Positions 1-8,988 of a stretch of 64,000 bases of DNA are shown here, in pieces. Position numbers and translations under genes: made by a program. The first letter of the stretch is position 1, and every line of letters starts with the position of its first letter. Origin of the DNA: Photobacterium damselae (GTDB taxonomy: Bacteria; Pseudomonadota; Gammaproteobacteria; Enterobacterales; Vibrionaceae); NCBI RefSeq assembly GCF_003026815.1, contig NZ_PYOG01000001.1, positions 496,001 to 560,000 on the forward strand. The letters are read 5' to 3'. The notes below the pieces were generated by a model, which had not been told where the DNA came from, did no database searches, and was given only the letters and a program-made list of their open reading frames with translations.

Positions 1-513
1 TGCTTCGATCTGAATGTAACCACCAGCACGGAATGGTACTGATTCGCCATCTGGAATCTGAAGCTTAAGCTCTTTGATGAAGGTTGCTTGGTTATCGTTA
101 GAAATAACCGTACATTCCCACTTCTTAACACCGAAGATCTCTTCTGGAAGTTCGATGTCCATATCTGATTTCACGTTTACCTGACAAGCTAGACGCTCAC
201 CTTCACGTGCTTCACCTTTTGTGATGTGGTCAAGCTCAGTAGGTAGAATATCACCACCACCTGCTTTTACTTTCACGCGGCACTGACCACATGAACCACC
301 ACCACCACAAGCTGATGATACGAAGATACCGTTTGCCGCTAGTGCGCCAAGCAGTTTGCCACCCGCAGCGGTTTTAATCGCTTTTTCTGGGTCGCCATTT
401 ACAGAGATAGTAATGTCACCTGATGGTACTAGCTTAGATTTAGCGAATAGAATCACTAAAACTAGAGCCAGGATAATCAAGGTAAACATAACTACGCCAA
501 TAATAATATCCAT
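1..513 (-). CDS. nqrF: Na+-translocating NADH:quinone reductase subunit F (N-terminal part)
   Basis: NqrF is the NADH-oxidising entry subunit of the sodium-pumping NADH:ubiquinone oxidoreductase in the inner membrane. Only the first 171 codons are here; the FAD/NADH-binding part (family length about 407) lies beyond the window start. The reading begins [11 protein letters not shown] with one membrane helix at about residues 3-24, followed by a plant-type ferredoxin domain. Its four 2Fe-2S cysteines are visible at about 69, 75, 78 and 110 in the pattern [11 protein letters not shown] then LAC. It is the last gene of nqrABCDEF, 23 bp after nqrE, as usual. The gene is intact as far as it can be seen. 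Confidence 0.97.
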   Translation of the reverse strand, partial: MDIIIGVVMFTLIILALVLVILFAKSKLVPSGDITISVNGDPEKAIKTAAGGKLLGALAANGIFVSSACGGGGSCGQCRVKVKAGGGDILPTELDHITKGEAREGERLACQVNVKSDMDIELPEEIFGVKKWECTVISNDNQATFIKELKLQIPDGESVPFRAGGYIQIEA

Positions 514-536
514 TGACTATTCCTTACTTATCCTGA

Positions 537-1133
537 TTACAGCTGTACGCCAGAGAAAGACATAAAGCCTAACGCCATTAGACCTACAGTGATAAAGGTA
601 ATACCTAGACCACGAAGACCTGGAGGCACGTCTGAGTACTTCATCTTCTCACGGATACCCGCAAGAGCAACGATTGCCAACATCCAACCGATACCAGAAC
701 CTAAACCGTATACGATAGATTCTGTAAAGTTGTAGTCACGCTGAACCATGAAAGATACACCACCAAAGATCGCACAGTTAACTGTGATTAGCGGAAGGAA
801 AATACCTAGCGCGTTGTATAGTGGTGGGAAGAAACGGTCAAGAACCATTTCTAGGATCTGAACTAGTGCAGCAATTACACCGATAAAGGTGATGAAGTTC
901 AGGAAGCTTAGATCAACACCTTGAACTAATGCGCCATCTTTTAGCAAGTAAGTGTAAACAAGGTTGTTCACAGGTACAGCGATAGTCAGTACTACAGTTA
1001 CTGCAATACCAAGACCAAAAGATGTTTTTACTTTCTTAGATACCGCTAGGAATGTACACATACCTAGGAAGAAAGAAAGTGCCATGTTCTCGATGAAGAT
1101 CGAACGAACTAATAGACTAATATAGTGTTCCAT
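537..1133 (-). CDS. nqrE: Na+-translocating NADH:quinone reductase subunit E
   Basis: NqrE is a hydrophobic inner-membrane subunit of the Na+-NQR pump. At 198 residues it has the family's normal length and the expected six membrane-spanning segments. Together with its homologue NqrD it forms the core carrying a membrane-embedded iron centre (family knowledge). The start [24 protein letters not shown]-type N-terminus is typical. It sits 7 bp after nqrD and 23 bp before nqrF, in the same operon. Confidence 0.97.
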   Translation of the reverse strand: MEHYISLLVRSIFIENMALSFFLGMCTFLAVSKKVKTSFGLGIAVTVVLTIAVPVNNLVYTYLLKDGALVQGVDLSFLNFITFIGVIAALVQILEMVLDRFFPPLYNALGIFLPLITVNCAIFGGVSFMVQRDYNFTESIVYGLGSGIGWMLAIVALAGIREKMKYSDVPPGLRGLGITFITVGLMALGFMSFSGVQL

Positions 1134-1140
1134 GTTCCCC

Positions 1141-1773
1141 TTACTCCTTCGCTTCTACTTGTTCTGGACGGAAAGTACGAATAATCCAGATCATGAAACC
1201 GATTAGGAAGAAAGCAGACGGAGCCAACAGCATCATACCGTTTGGCTGGTACCAACCACCATCAGAAACAAGTGGTAGAACCTGAACACCGAATAGCTTA
1301 CCTGAACCTAGTAGTTCACGGAAGAATGCTACTGTGATAAGTACAAAACCGTAACCAAGACCATTACCGATACCATCGATGAATGATGGTAGTGGTGCAG
1401 ATTTCATTGCGTATGCTTCAGCACGACCCATTACAATACAGTTTGTAATGATCAAGCCTACGAATACAGATAGCTGCTTAGAGATATCGTATAGATATGC
1501 TTTTAGTACCTGGTCAACCACGATTACTAGAGATGCGATGATCGCCATCTGAGCAATGATACGCACACTGTTAGGAATCTGGTTACGAACTAGAGATACG
1601 AATAAGTTAGAAAATGCAGTTACCGCAGTTACTGCTAGCGTCATAACAACCGCTGTTTCTAGTTTCGTCGTTACCGCAAGCGCAGAACAAACACCAAGGA
1701 TCTGTAATGCAATTGGGTTATTGGCGATAAAAGGTCCAAATAGGATCTTTTTCATTTCTTTAGTATCAGCCAT
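1141..1773 (-). CDS. nqrD: Na+-translocating NADH:quinone reductase subunit D
   Basis: NqrD is the paralogue of NqrE and also a six-helix inner-membrane subunit of Na+-NQR. The 210-residue product starts [20 protein letters not shown], typical of the family, and contains a conserved GRAEAYAM segment after a membrane helix. Its start codon overlaps the end of nqrC by 8 bp, which indicates translational coupling within nqrABCDEF. Confidence 0.97.
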   Translation of the reverse strand: MADTKEMKKILFGPFIANNPIALQILGVCSALAVTTKLETAVVMTLAVTAVTAFSNLFVSLVRNQIPNSVRIIAQMAIIASLVIVVDQVLKAYLYDISKQLSVFVGLIITNCIVMGRAEAYAMKSAPLPSFIDGIGNGLGYGFVLITVAFFRELLGSGKLFGVQVLPLVSDGGWYQPNGMMLLAPSAFFLIGFMIWIIRTFRPEQVEAKE

Positions 1774-2560
1774 TGTTCAATTCCCCGTTACGAACCTTAG
1801 CTAGGAACGGACCAAAGCCTTGAGAGCCTAGCCAGAAGTCGAAGGTATGCTGTACACCATTACTTGTTAGTGTTGCACCAGAAAGACCGTCAACATCGTG
1901 CTCGCTTCCTGGCTGAGCGCCACCTTTAACAATACGAATCGCAGGTTTGAAATTCATATCGTACAGTTTCTTACCAACGAACTGAGAACGCCATTTGAAG
2001 TTCTCAACCTCACCACCAAGTCCCGGAGTTTCCGCTTGGTCGTAGTAAGTGATGCCGTCAATAGTGTTACCGTCAGTTGCCACAGCAACAAACGCGTACA
2101 TCATTGACCATAGACCATTACCGTGTACAGGAAGAATCACTTTAGTAATTTTACCTGCTGCGTCTTTCACTAAGTAAACCTTAGCGATGTCTGCACGACG
2201 AATGATTTTAGCAAAGTCTTGTTCTGGAGAAAGCTTGATAGATTGCTTAGGATCTTTAGCAGCTGCACGTTGATTGTACTGATCTGCTGTTTGGCCTTCT
2301 TCAGATTTAGCTACGAACTCACCAGTTTTGATGTTAACAAGCTTAGGAACGATAAATTCGTTGTAAGTTTCTTTAACATTGGTGTTGTCTTTTAGCAGAC
2401 CGGCAACAGACAGAATGTTACGTTGAACATCCAGAACTGCGTTGTCTTGCTGCTTAGAACGTAGTGATACCGCTGCTGTTGATACTACGATTGAACACAC
2501 AAGGCTCAATGCGACAACAAAAATCAGCGTTCTAGAGAAGCTATCCTTATTACTTGCCAT
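1766..2560 (-). CDS. nqrC: Na+-translocating NADH:quinone reductase subunit C
   Basis: NqrC carries a covalently bound FMN in the Na+-NQR electron path. The 264-residue protein has one N-terminal membrane helix (about residues 10-32) and a periplasmic FMN-binding domain. The flavin attachment motif SGATLTS is present near residue 227, with the acceptor threonine at about 230. The flavin is attached by the ApbE transferase, which is not in this window. The gene overlaps nqrB by 11 bp and nqrD by 8 bp. Confidence 0.97.
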   Translation of the reverse strand: MASNKDSFSRTLIFVVALSLVCSIVVSTAAVSLRSKQQDNAVLDVQRNILSVAGLLKDNTNVKETYNEFIVPKLVNIKTGEFVAKSEEGQTADQYNQRAAAKDPKQSIKLSPEQDFAKIIRRADIAKVYLVKDAAGKITKVILPVHGNGLWSMMYAFVAVATDGNTIDGITYYDQAETPGLGGEVENFKWRSQFVGKKLYDMNFKPAIRIVKGGAQPGSEHDVDGLSGATLTSNGVQHTFDFWLGSQGFGPFLAKVRNGELNNG

Positions 2561-3794
2561 GACGAGCTAGTCTCCGTTTGATGTTGCGTTGAACAACTAG
2601 GTTGTCAAATAGCGGTGCGAACAGGTTAGCAAATAGAATTGCTAGCATCATACCTTCTGGGTATGCAGGGTTCACAACACGTACCATCACAGCCATTGCA
2701 CCGATAAGTGCGCCGTACCACCATTTACCTTTATTAGTAAATGCTGCAGATACTGGGTCAGTTGCCATGAACATCATACCGAATGCAAAACCACCTAGAA
2801 CTAGGTGCCAGTGCCAAGGCATGCTGAACATAGGGTTAGTATCAGAACCGATGATGTTGAACAGTGTCGCAGTTACGATCATACCGATCATTGTACCTGC
2901 GATGATGCGCCATGAAGCAATGCCCATAGCTACAATCATTGCGCCACCGATAAGAATGAACAGAGTCGATACTTCACCGATAGAACCTGGGATATGACCA
3001 ACAAACGCGTCCATCCAAGAGATTGTGTGACCAGTTACTGTATTAACAACGCCAGCTTGACCACCTTGAGCCCATTGACTTAGCGGAGTCGCGCCAGAGA
3101 AACCATCTGCCGCAGTCCATACTAGATCACCAGAGATCTGAGCTGGGTATGCGAAGAATAGAAACGCACGACCTGCAAGAGCAGGGTTAAGGAAGTTACG
3201 ACCTGTACCACCAAAGATCTCTTTTGCTACAACAACACCAAATGTGATACCTAGTGCTGCTTGCCATAGAGGAAGTGTAGGTGGAACGATCAATGCAAAC
3301 AGGATAGAAGTTACAAAGAAACCTTCGTTAACTTCGTGCTTACGAACCATACAGAACAGCACTTCCCAGAAGCCACCTACAGCAAATACTACTGCGTAGA
3401 TAGGTAGGAAGTATGTCGCACCAAGTAGCATTTTGCTACCCCAGCCAGCATCAACTGACATAGTGCCACCTAGCATCTGGGTAAACCAGTAATGCCAGTC
3501 GCCTGCAATAATCGCTGCTAGTTTATCACCAGCATACATGTGGTTTAGTGCAGTGATCGCTTGATCACCTACGTTGTACATACCCCAGAACATCGCCGGG
3601 AATACCGCAAACCAAACCATGATCATGATACGCTTCAGATCGATGCTATCACGAACGTGAGCACTTGAACGCGTCACTGTACCTGGAGTGTACATAAGAG
3701 TTGCGAATGCTTCATATAGAGCAAACCAACGCTCATGCTTACCACCTGGTTCAAAGTGGTGTTCAATGCTTTCTAGGAAATTCTTGAAACCCAT
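2550..3794 (-). CDS. nqrB: Na+-translocating NADH:quinone reductase subunit B
   Basis: NqrB is the large membrane subunit of Na+-NQR (414 residues, about ten helices). It binds riboflavin and a covalent FMN and lies on the sodium path (family knowledge). The FMN attachment motif SGATP is visible with the acceptor Thr at residue 236, the same position as in Vibrio cholerae NqrB as I remember it. The N-terminus [20 protein letters not shown] is typical. It starts 3 bp after the nqrA stop codon. Confidence 0.97.
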   Translation of the reverse strand: MGFKNFLESIEHHFEPGGKHERWFALYEAFATLMYTPGTVTRSSAHVRDSIDLKRIMIMVWFAVFPAMFWGMYNVGDQAITALNHMYAGDKLAAIIAGDWHYWFTQMLGGTMSVDAGWGSKMLLGATYFLPIYAVVFAVGGFWEVLFCMVRKHEVNEGFFVTSILFALIVPPTLPLWQAALGITFGVVVAKEIFGGTGRNFLNPALAGRAFLFFAYPAQISGDLVWTAADGFSGATPLSQWAQGGQAGVVNTVTGHTISWMDAFVGHIPGSIGEVSTLFILIGGAMIVAMGIASWRIIAGTMIGMIVTATLFNIIGSDTNPMFSMPWHWHLVLGGFAFGMMFMATDPVSAAFTNKGKWWYGALIGAMAVMVRVVNPAYPEGMMLAILFANLFAPLFDNLVVQRNIKRRLARHGK

Positions 3795-3797
3795 GAA

Positions 3798-5138
3798 TTA
3801 CCCTTCCTTCTCGATTTTGTCCAAGCAGTTACGTAGCAGTGGACCAAACTCATACTTACCTGGGCAAACAAACGTACATAGTGCTAGATCTTCTTCGTCT
3901 AACTCTAGTGCGCCTAGTAATTGTGCACTATCGCTGTCGCCAGCACATAGGTCACGAAGCAGTAACGTTGGCTCGATATCCAATGGCATTACTTTTTCGT
4001 AGTTACCGATTGGCACCATAGCACGCTCACTACCATTCGTAGTCGTTGTCATATTGAACAACTGACCTTTGAAGAATTGGCTTAAGAATGTGCGAGTTAC
4101 AGAGAACTTATTTTTACCTGGAACAATCCAGCCTAAAAACTCTTTCTCATAACCTTCACGAAGAGCCGAAACCTGTAGGTGGTAACGACCTAAGAATGCA
4201 TGAGGACCTTCTGCCTTCACACCATTTAGTACCGAGCCAGATAGAACGCGCAGTTCACCAGGCATTAGTTCAGAATCAGTTAGTTGCTCAATTGAAGCAC
4301 CGATCTGAGTACGTACTAAACGTGGCTTGTTTACTGCAGGGCCTGCAATAGCAACAACGCGATCAGTAAATAGCTCACCTGTAAGGAAAAGCTTACCGAA
4401 CGCAATCACGTCTTGATAGTTGATGTACCAAGCAATGTTGTTTACATCAGCACCAAATAGCGTGTGAATGTGAGTACCAGGTAGACCTGCTGGGTGTGGA
4501 CCCGCAAATACATGCTCTTCAACGTTAGCTTGAGTACAACGAGGAAGGCTTGCACCTGATTTACAAACATGTACTTTATCGCCAGTTAGACGAGATAGAA
4601 CAGTCAAACCAGCAACAAACGCATCCGCTTGCTCTTGGATAATCATTTCAGGGTTAGCAGCTAGAGGATTAGTATCCATTGCAGTAACAAAGATAGCCTT
4701 TGTTTCTGAATCAATTGCTGGAACCTTGCTGAAAGGACGAGTACGAAGCGCAGTCCATAGACCAGACTCTACTAGTTGATCAACAATCGCAGAACGATCA
4801 AGTTGAGCTAGTTGATCCGCTTCATAACGGTTGAACGTGATTTGCTCATCGCCTTCAACTTCAATCACAACTGATTGAAGAACGCGCTTTGCACCACGAT
4901 TGATTTCTGCAACCTTGCCAGCAGCTGGAGCTGTAAATTTCACGCCCGGATTCTTCTTATCTTCAAAAAGAACCTGACCTTTTTTTACAACATCCCCTAC
5001 GCGAGTGTGCATCGTCGGACGCATACCCACGTATTCTTCGCCAAGCAAGGCGACTTTGTTGATGGCATGGCCATCGCTAATCGCCTGGGTAGGAGCTCCT
5101 GAAATAGGAAGGTCCAGACCCTTTTTTATTGTAATCAT
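3798..5138 (-). CDS. nqrA: Na+-translocating NADH:quinone reductase subunit A
   Basis: NqrA is the peripheral cytoplasmic subunit and first gene of the nqr operon. I chose the ATG at 5138, giving [14 protein letters not shown] and 446 residues, which matches the usual NqrA N-terminus and length. An in-frame GTG 12 bp upstream (5150) would add four residues but has no better ribosome site. Neither start has a strong Shine-Dalgarno sequence. The operon promoter must lie in the long leader upstream. Confidence 0.95.
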   Translation of the reverse strand: MITIKKGLDLPISGAPTQAISDGHAINKVALLGEEYVGMRPTMHTRVGDVVKKGQVLFEDKKNPGVKFTAPAAGKVAEINRGAKRVLQSVVIEVEGDEQITFNRYEADQLAQLDRSAIVDQLVESGLWTALRTRPFSKVPAIDSETKAIFVTAMDTNPLAANPEMIIQEQADAFVAGLTVLSRLTGDKVHVCKSGASLPRCTQANVEEHVFAGPHPAGLPGTHIHTLFGADVNNIAWYINYQDVIAFGKLFLTGELFTDRVVAIAGPAVNKPRLVRTQIGASIEQLTDSELMPGELRVLSGSVLNGVKAEGPHAFLGRYHLQVSALREGYEKEFLGWIVPGKNKFSVTRTFLSQFFKGQLFNMTTTTNGSERAMVPIGNYEKVMPLDIEPTLLLRDLCAGDSDSAQLLGALELDEEDLALCTFVCPGKYEFGPLLRNCLDKIEKEG

Positions 5139-5748
5139 ACGCACTTGCACTACATTAACGGGAAAAAGAATTTTCTATTGCGCAATTAAGACACGACTTT
5201 CCTTGGTCCGATGTTGACGACTTCATTGCCAACAACGCAACATCCTATTAACTTAACAATCACATTTAGAGTGTGTAAGTAATTTTTGAGCCCGCGATTC
5301 TAGCACTAAATGACAGGATTTTTCTATGCTAATCGGTCTTAATCGAGTCGAAAACTAGCGAACATTTAAACACAAGGGAAATCTTTAGCCATAAATTTGA
5401 CATAACGCACAAATGTGAAAATATTACGTTTTAATAATTTCATTTCACTTAAATCAAGCTATTAACAAAATCAACTAAAACAATAAACATTTACAACAAG
5501 TGAATAATAACCACATCGTATTAATTGTTTTTATTTTGTCTCTTATTGTTAATAACAATTCACAATTGCGACTTTGTCTATTTATGCTGAAATCTCAGCT
5601 GTGTATTAATTAACCAATGATATAGGTATTAAGTAGAAAAAAGAATGGAGCTTGCCAAGGAATCCAGATAAAAAAAGCCATGACCTGCACAGCTTTTAGA
5701 AAAAAATCACGATTTTGAGCAAATCTCATGATAAATGCATCATTTTAC
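5139..5748. promoter_or_regulatory. Long AT-rich non-coding leader upstream of the nqr operon
   Basis: This 610-bp gap separates nqrA from bolA, both on the minus strand. It must hold the nqr promoter. A perfect 10-bp palindrome ATTGCGCAAT lies at 5177-5186, about 40 bp upstream of the nqrA start. The middle part (about 5380-5600) is very AT-rich. No convincing ORF, RNA gene or complete promoter could be assigned by eye. The bolA terminator candidate is at 5670-5699. Confidence 0.5.
5670..5699 (-). terminator. Possible terminator after bolA
   Basis: Read on the minus strand, AAAAGC and GCTTTT flank a 13-nt spacer and the second arm runs into a T stretch. It lies about 50 bp past the bolA stop. 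The stem is short, so this is a weak call. Confidence 0.35.
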
Positions 5749-6060
5749 CTACCCTAAATGAAAACCGCCTCGGCAATTAGGTGACTGAGGAGCCTCTTGC
5801 TGCTGTCGCCACTCATCAGGAGTATAAGTATGAATTGCTAATGCATGAATATGGTTAGCCAGTTCATCGGCTAAAATGCTATTTATTGCACGATGACGAC
5901 CAAGCAGTCTTTGCCCTTCAAATAGCGCACTGACAACAACAACCTTAAAATGGCTCTCAGACCCCTCAGGAACATGATGCATGTAACTCTCATTAATAAC
6001 CTCTAAATGGGTAGGAGAAAATGCCTGCTGCAGTTTATTTTCAATCTGAGTTTTAATCAT
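5749..6060 (-). CDS. bolA: BolA family transcriptional regulator
   Basis: BolA is a small stress and morphology regulator that also partners monothiol glutaredoxins in Fe-S handling (family knowledge). The 103-residue product contains the BolA core [13 protein letters not shown] and the helix-turn-helix-like [13 protein letters not shown], followed by [14 protein letters not shown]. An AGAGAAG ribosome site precedes the ATG. It is transcribed away from rlmG. Its association with yajG and ampG matches the bolA-yajG-ampG cluster of Escherichia coli. Confidence 0.95.
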   Translation of the reverse strand: MIKTQIENKLQQAFSPTHLEVINESYMHHVPEGSESHFKVVVVSALFEGQRLLGRHRAINSILADELANHIHALAIHTYTPDEWRQQQEAPQSPNCRGGFHLG

Positions 6061-6173
6061 TTTACTTCTCTTTTTGCTGATAGTTTTTGTTATGGTGAGA
6101 CTTTACTTTGCACAAGCGGCATGTTCTGCGAAAATACGCAGCAGATTGTTAACATACCTAAAAGCTATTGCGA

Positions 6174-7298
6174 ATGAAACTTGAGCTCTCTTTGCACGAT
6201 CGCACCTTATTATTGGGTCGCTATCCTGCTCGTAAAAACGAAACTCTGCAAGCATGGGATGCCGCGGATGAGTATCTAATAAATCATATTCAGGATCTAA
6301 TTCTAGACCCCGAACGTCCGATACTAATACTCAACGACAGTTTCGGTGCACTTAGCTGTTGGTTTGCTGATAAAGCTCCAGTTATTAGTATGACGGACTC
6401 TTTTGTGGCTAAACAAGGCCATTTAGAGAATCTCGCAGCAAATACTCTGCCGCCAGTAACCCTACTCTCTTGCTTAGATGAACTGCCTCACAACCCACAA
6501 TTAGTTTTAGTAAAATTACCAAAGAGTACGCGTTTACTTCGTTGGCAATTACAGCAACTATGCCAGGCACTACCACAAGATTGCCAAGTAATTACGGCAG
6601 GTAAAGCGAAAGATATTCACTCTTCAACACTGAAGATGTTTGAAAAATACCTTGGTGAAACAAAAACGTCTTTAGCGATCAAAAAATCACGTCTTATTTT
6701 TACCCAAGTCAATAAAGCCTTAATTCAAGCTTTGCCTGAACCTGTAACCTGGACAGTGCCTGAACATCAATTGACCATCAGCAATCATGCCAATGTCTTT
6801 TCAGGTGAGAGCTTAGATATCGGAGGTCGATTCTTACTGGATCACATTCCACTAAATGAAAAATATAAAGATATTATTGATTTAGGTTGTGGTAATGGCG
6901 TAATTGGTATTAAAGCCGCGCAATTAAATCCACAAGCAAAGGTCATTTGTGTTGATGAAAGTTTTATGGCCGGCGCCTCTTGTCGCGAAAACGCAGATCA
7001 TAACCTGACCAATCCAGAGCAATTAACGGTTAAGGTCGGGAACTGCTTAGATGATTTTCCTTTTGATAGTGCCGATTTGGTACTTTGTAATCCTCCATTT
7101 CATCAGCAGAATGCGATTACCGATCACATCGCATGGCAGATGTTCTGTGACGGACATAAAGTTCTCCGACATAAGGGACAGATGATTGTTATTGGTAATC
7201 GTCAACTTCCTTACTACGATAAGTTAAAGCGTGTCTTTGGCAAGGTTTCCGTGATTGCTCAAAATAAGAAATTTGTGATTTATCAAGCAGAAAAGTAA
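6174..7298 (+). CDS. rlmG: 23S rRNA (guanine-N2)-methyltransferase RlmG
   Basis: RlmG methylates G1835 of 23S rRNA using S-adenosylmethionine. The protein has an N-terminal degenerate methyltransferase half (LQAWDAADEYL, LNDSFGALSC) and a C-terminal catalytic half with the SAM loop DLGCGNGVIG near residue 236 and the catalytic NPPF motif near 308. This fits RlmG better than RsmC, especially the NHANVFSG and LDIGGRF segments. I chose ATG 6174 (374 residues; the E. coli protein has 378); an in-frame TTG at 6168 is a possible alternative. It heads a plus-strand group ending in ampG. Confidence 0.9.
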   Translation: MKLELSLHDRTLLLGRYPARKNETLQAWDAADEYLINHIQDLILDPERPILILNDSFGALSCWFADKAPVISMTDSFVAKQGHLENLAANTLPPVTLLSCLDELPHNPQLVLVKLPKSTRLLRWQLQQLCQALPQDCQVITAGKAKDIHSSTLKMFEKYLGETKTSLAIKKSRLIFTQVNKALIQALPEPVTWTVPEHQLTISNHANVFSGESLDIGGRFLLDHIPLNEKYKDIIDLGCGNGVIGIKAAQLNPQAKVICVDESFMAGASCRENADHNLTNPEQLTVKVGNCLDDFPFDSADLVLCNPPFHQQNAITDHIAWQMFCDGHKVLRHKGQMIVIGNRQLPYYDKLKRVFGKVSVIAQNKKFVIYQAEK

Positions 7299-7325
7299 TC
7301 CAATTTAACTGGAGTCCTCACCCTT

Positions 7326-7910
7326 ATGAGTACAATAAAAACAAGCTTTCTTGCATTAGTAACCTTGCTGTTATCTGCATGTGCGAGCCAACCAACAGCT
7401 CTGCCCACCATACCATTAACACCAACATTGACCCTGACTCATCAGTCATTGAATGTGTCAGAGCCAATGCAACTGCAAGTGAATGATCTTCGTCAATTGA
7501 AGTACATTGCTATTGTAGATTCTGGCCGTAATAATGTTGATGCTTATCAAAGCCGTCAGCCATTAACGGAAGTATTCCATCGAGCTCTGAGTCAACAACT
7601 GCAATCGCAAGGGGTTAAACTGGTAAGCCAGAACTCAAATAAAATGACCATAGCCATTCAAACGGCACAAGTGAACGTTGACCAAAGTTTAGTTAAATAT
7701 CAAATGAACACCGCCCTGCAACTTTCGCTAACGGTCACGACCAGCCATGGTAAATTTGTGAAACAATACTCAGGTAAAGCGAGTAAAGAAGCGCCGTTAG
7801 AAGCCAGCTTAGAAGATATGCAGCAGAGTATGGACAAACTGATCAGCTCTGTTTTACACGATATCGCCACGGACGCTGAACTAAATCAATATCTCAAGGA
7901 GAATTTATAA
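7326..7910 (+). CDS. yajG: YajG family outer-membrane lipoprotein
   Basis: This 194-residue protein has a lipoprotein signal ending in the lipobox LLSAC (Cys near 19), so it should be lipidated and sorted to the outer membrane. The mature part resembles YajG of E. coli in length and pattern, but its function is unknown. The stop codon overlaps the ppiA start (TAATG). The neighbourhood bolA/yajG/ampG is conserved with enterobacteria, supporting the name. Confidence 0.85.
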   Translation: MSTIKTSFLALVTLLLSACASQPTALPTIPLTPTLTLTHQSLNVSEPMQLQVNDLRQLKYIAIVDSGRNNVDAYQSRQPLTEVFHRALSQQLQSQGVKLVSQNSNKMTIAIQTAQVNVDQSLVKYQMNTALQLSLTVTTSHGKFVKQYSGKASKEAPLEASLEDMQQSMDKLISSVLHDIATDAELNQYLKENL

Positions 7911-8461
7911 TGAAACGTTTTTTCATTGCATTGTGTTTAATGATCGCACTACCTGTTAGTGCGGCAACTAAAGTGCTTGTAACCACTAACTTAGGTAACT
8001 TCACCATTGAATTAAATGAACAAAAAGCGCCTATCTCAAGTGCTAACTTCCTCAAATATGTCAAAGATGGCAGTTATGTAGGTACTATTTTTCATCGCGT
8101 GATCCCTGGTTTTATGGCTCAAGGTGGCGGATTTGATGAAAATATGAAGCAAAGACCAAGCTATGCCGCCATTATTAATGAAGCAACAAACGGCTTAAAA
8201 AATGACACCGCAACTGTTGCTATGGCGCGTACTTCAAATCCAAATTCAGCGACTCGCCAATTTTATATCAACTATGCAAACAATGATTTCTTGAATGCAT
8301 CGGCCAATAATCCGGGCTACGCTGTATTTGGTAAGGTTGTTGATGGTTTCTCTGTTGTGAAAAAAATGGCTGAGATCCCGACCACAACTATTCCAACTAT
8401 GGGTATGAAAGATGTCCCACAACAGCCTATAGTTATTAAAGCAATGAAAGTTATTCAATAA
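7910..8461 (+). CDS. ppiA: Periplasmic peptidyl-prolyl cis-trans isomerase (cyclophilin)
   Basis: This cyclophilin catalyses prolyl cis-trans isomerisation. A signal peptide (cleavage after ...LPVSA, about residue 18) places it in the periplasm, so I assign PpiA rather than the cytoplasmic PpiB. The signature FHRVIPGFMAQGG and the MARTSNPNSATRQFYIN segment are clear. Length is 183 residues. A strong AAGGAG site lies just upstream inside yajG. Its stop codon is immediately followed by the alternative hairpins described at 8462-8503. Confidence 0.93.
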   Translation: MKRFFIALCLMIALPVSAATKVLVTTNLGNFTIELNEQKAPISSANFLKYVKDGSYVGTIFHRVIPGFMAQGGGFDENMKQRPSYAAIINEATNGLKNDTATVAMARTSNPNSATRQFYINYANNDFLNASANNPGYAVFGKVVDGFSVVKKMAEIPTTTIPTMGMKDVPQQPIVIKAMKVIQ

Positions 8462-8503
8462 GTGAAATAGCACCACCTTAGTTATTTCACAAGAGGTGGT
8501 GCT
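8462..8503 (+). promoter_or_regulatory. Overlapping alternative hairpins controlling a ribosome binding site
   Basis: Two perfect stems compete here. Stem A pairs GTGAAATA (8462-8469) with TATTTCAC (8483-8490) and leaves the ribosome site free. Stem B pairs AGCACCACCT (8469-8478) with AGGTGGTGCT (8494-8503) and buries the Shine-Dalgarno bases AGGTGG of the gene starting at 8505. They share base 8469 and interlock, so both cannot form fully. Stem A begins at the base after the ppiA stop codon, so a ribosome terminating on ppiA would affect the folding. Confidence 0.55.
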
Positions 8504-8504
8504 T

Positions 8505-8864
8505 ATGTTGAAACTCATTTCATCCAATCAATCAGCAGATACAGATATCGACCATTTTGTCTCAGATCATGCACCAGCCTTAGCACTAACCGCTTTAGGT
8601 GTTATTCAAGGTAAAATTGATTATCAAGCTTTAGAAAATATCTGTACTGAGCAATTACAAGATTGGTGGCAACTTAATGTGCTATCAAATGAACCCAATA
8701 GTGATTATGAATCTGCCTATTGGAATCTAATGTATACATTAGAAAGATCTGAAGACTACCAGTTGTTAGGACATAAATTTACCCAACATCAAGTCAAACA
8801 CTACGCCCATTATCTATTAGGCTTAGAAGATTACGTCACTAAGCTCCCTGCCATCAGACCTTAA
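8505..8864 (+). CDS. Conserved-looking small protein of unknown function
   Basis: I do not recognise this 119-residue protein. It has no signal peptide or membrane segment and appears mostly helical, with an acidic N-terminal third and a His/Gln-rich stretch near residues 90-105. The ATG at 8505 was chosen over upstream GTG codons (8496, 8499) because AGGTGG is well placed 5 bp before it. That ribosome site lies inside a 10-bp stem (see 8462-8503). It sits between ppiA and ampG on the same strand and is probably co-transcribed with ppiA. Confidence 0.7.
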   Translation: MLKLISSNQSADTDIDHFVSDHAPALALTALGVIQGKIDYQALENICTEQLQDWWQLNVLSNEPNSDYESAYWNLMYTLERSEDYQLLGHKFTQHQVKHYAHYLLGLEDYVTKLPAIRP

Positions 8865-8960
8865 TCGCTACACAGTTTGACAATGGATTAGCACAACTCT
8901 AAGAATCTTTTTTTATAATCTTTGTCTATGTACTTATAGTCAAACCACAACCAAATCTTT

Positions 8961-8977
8961 GCAGCACCATTTGCTGC
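8961..8977 (+). repeat. Small inverted repeat before the ampG ribosome site
   Basis: GCAGCA and TGCTGC form a perfect 6-bp stem around a 5-nt loop, ending 3 bp before the GGGGA ribosome site of ampG. It may influence ampG translation, but no regulator is known to me. Confidence 0.35.
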
Positions 8978-8988
8978 ACGGGGAATGT

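Noticed and set aside
8462-8503. H-type pseudoknot formed by both stems together
   Set aside because: The first connecting loop would have no free bases to cross a 10-bp stem, so full simultaneous pairing is not feasible; alternative folding is more likely.
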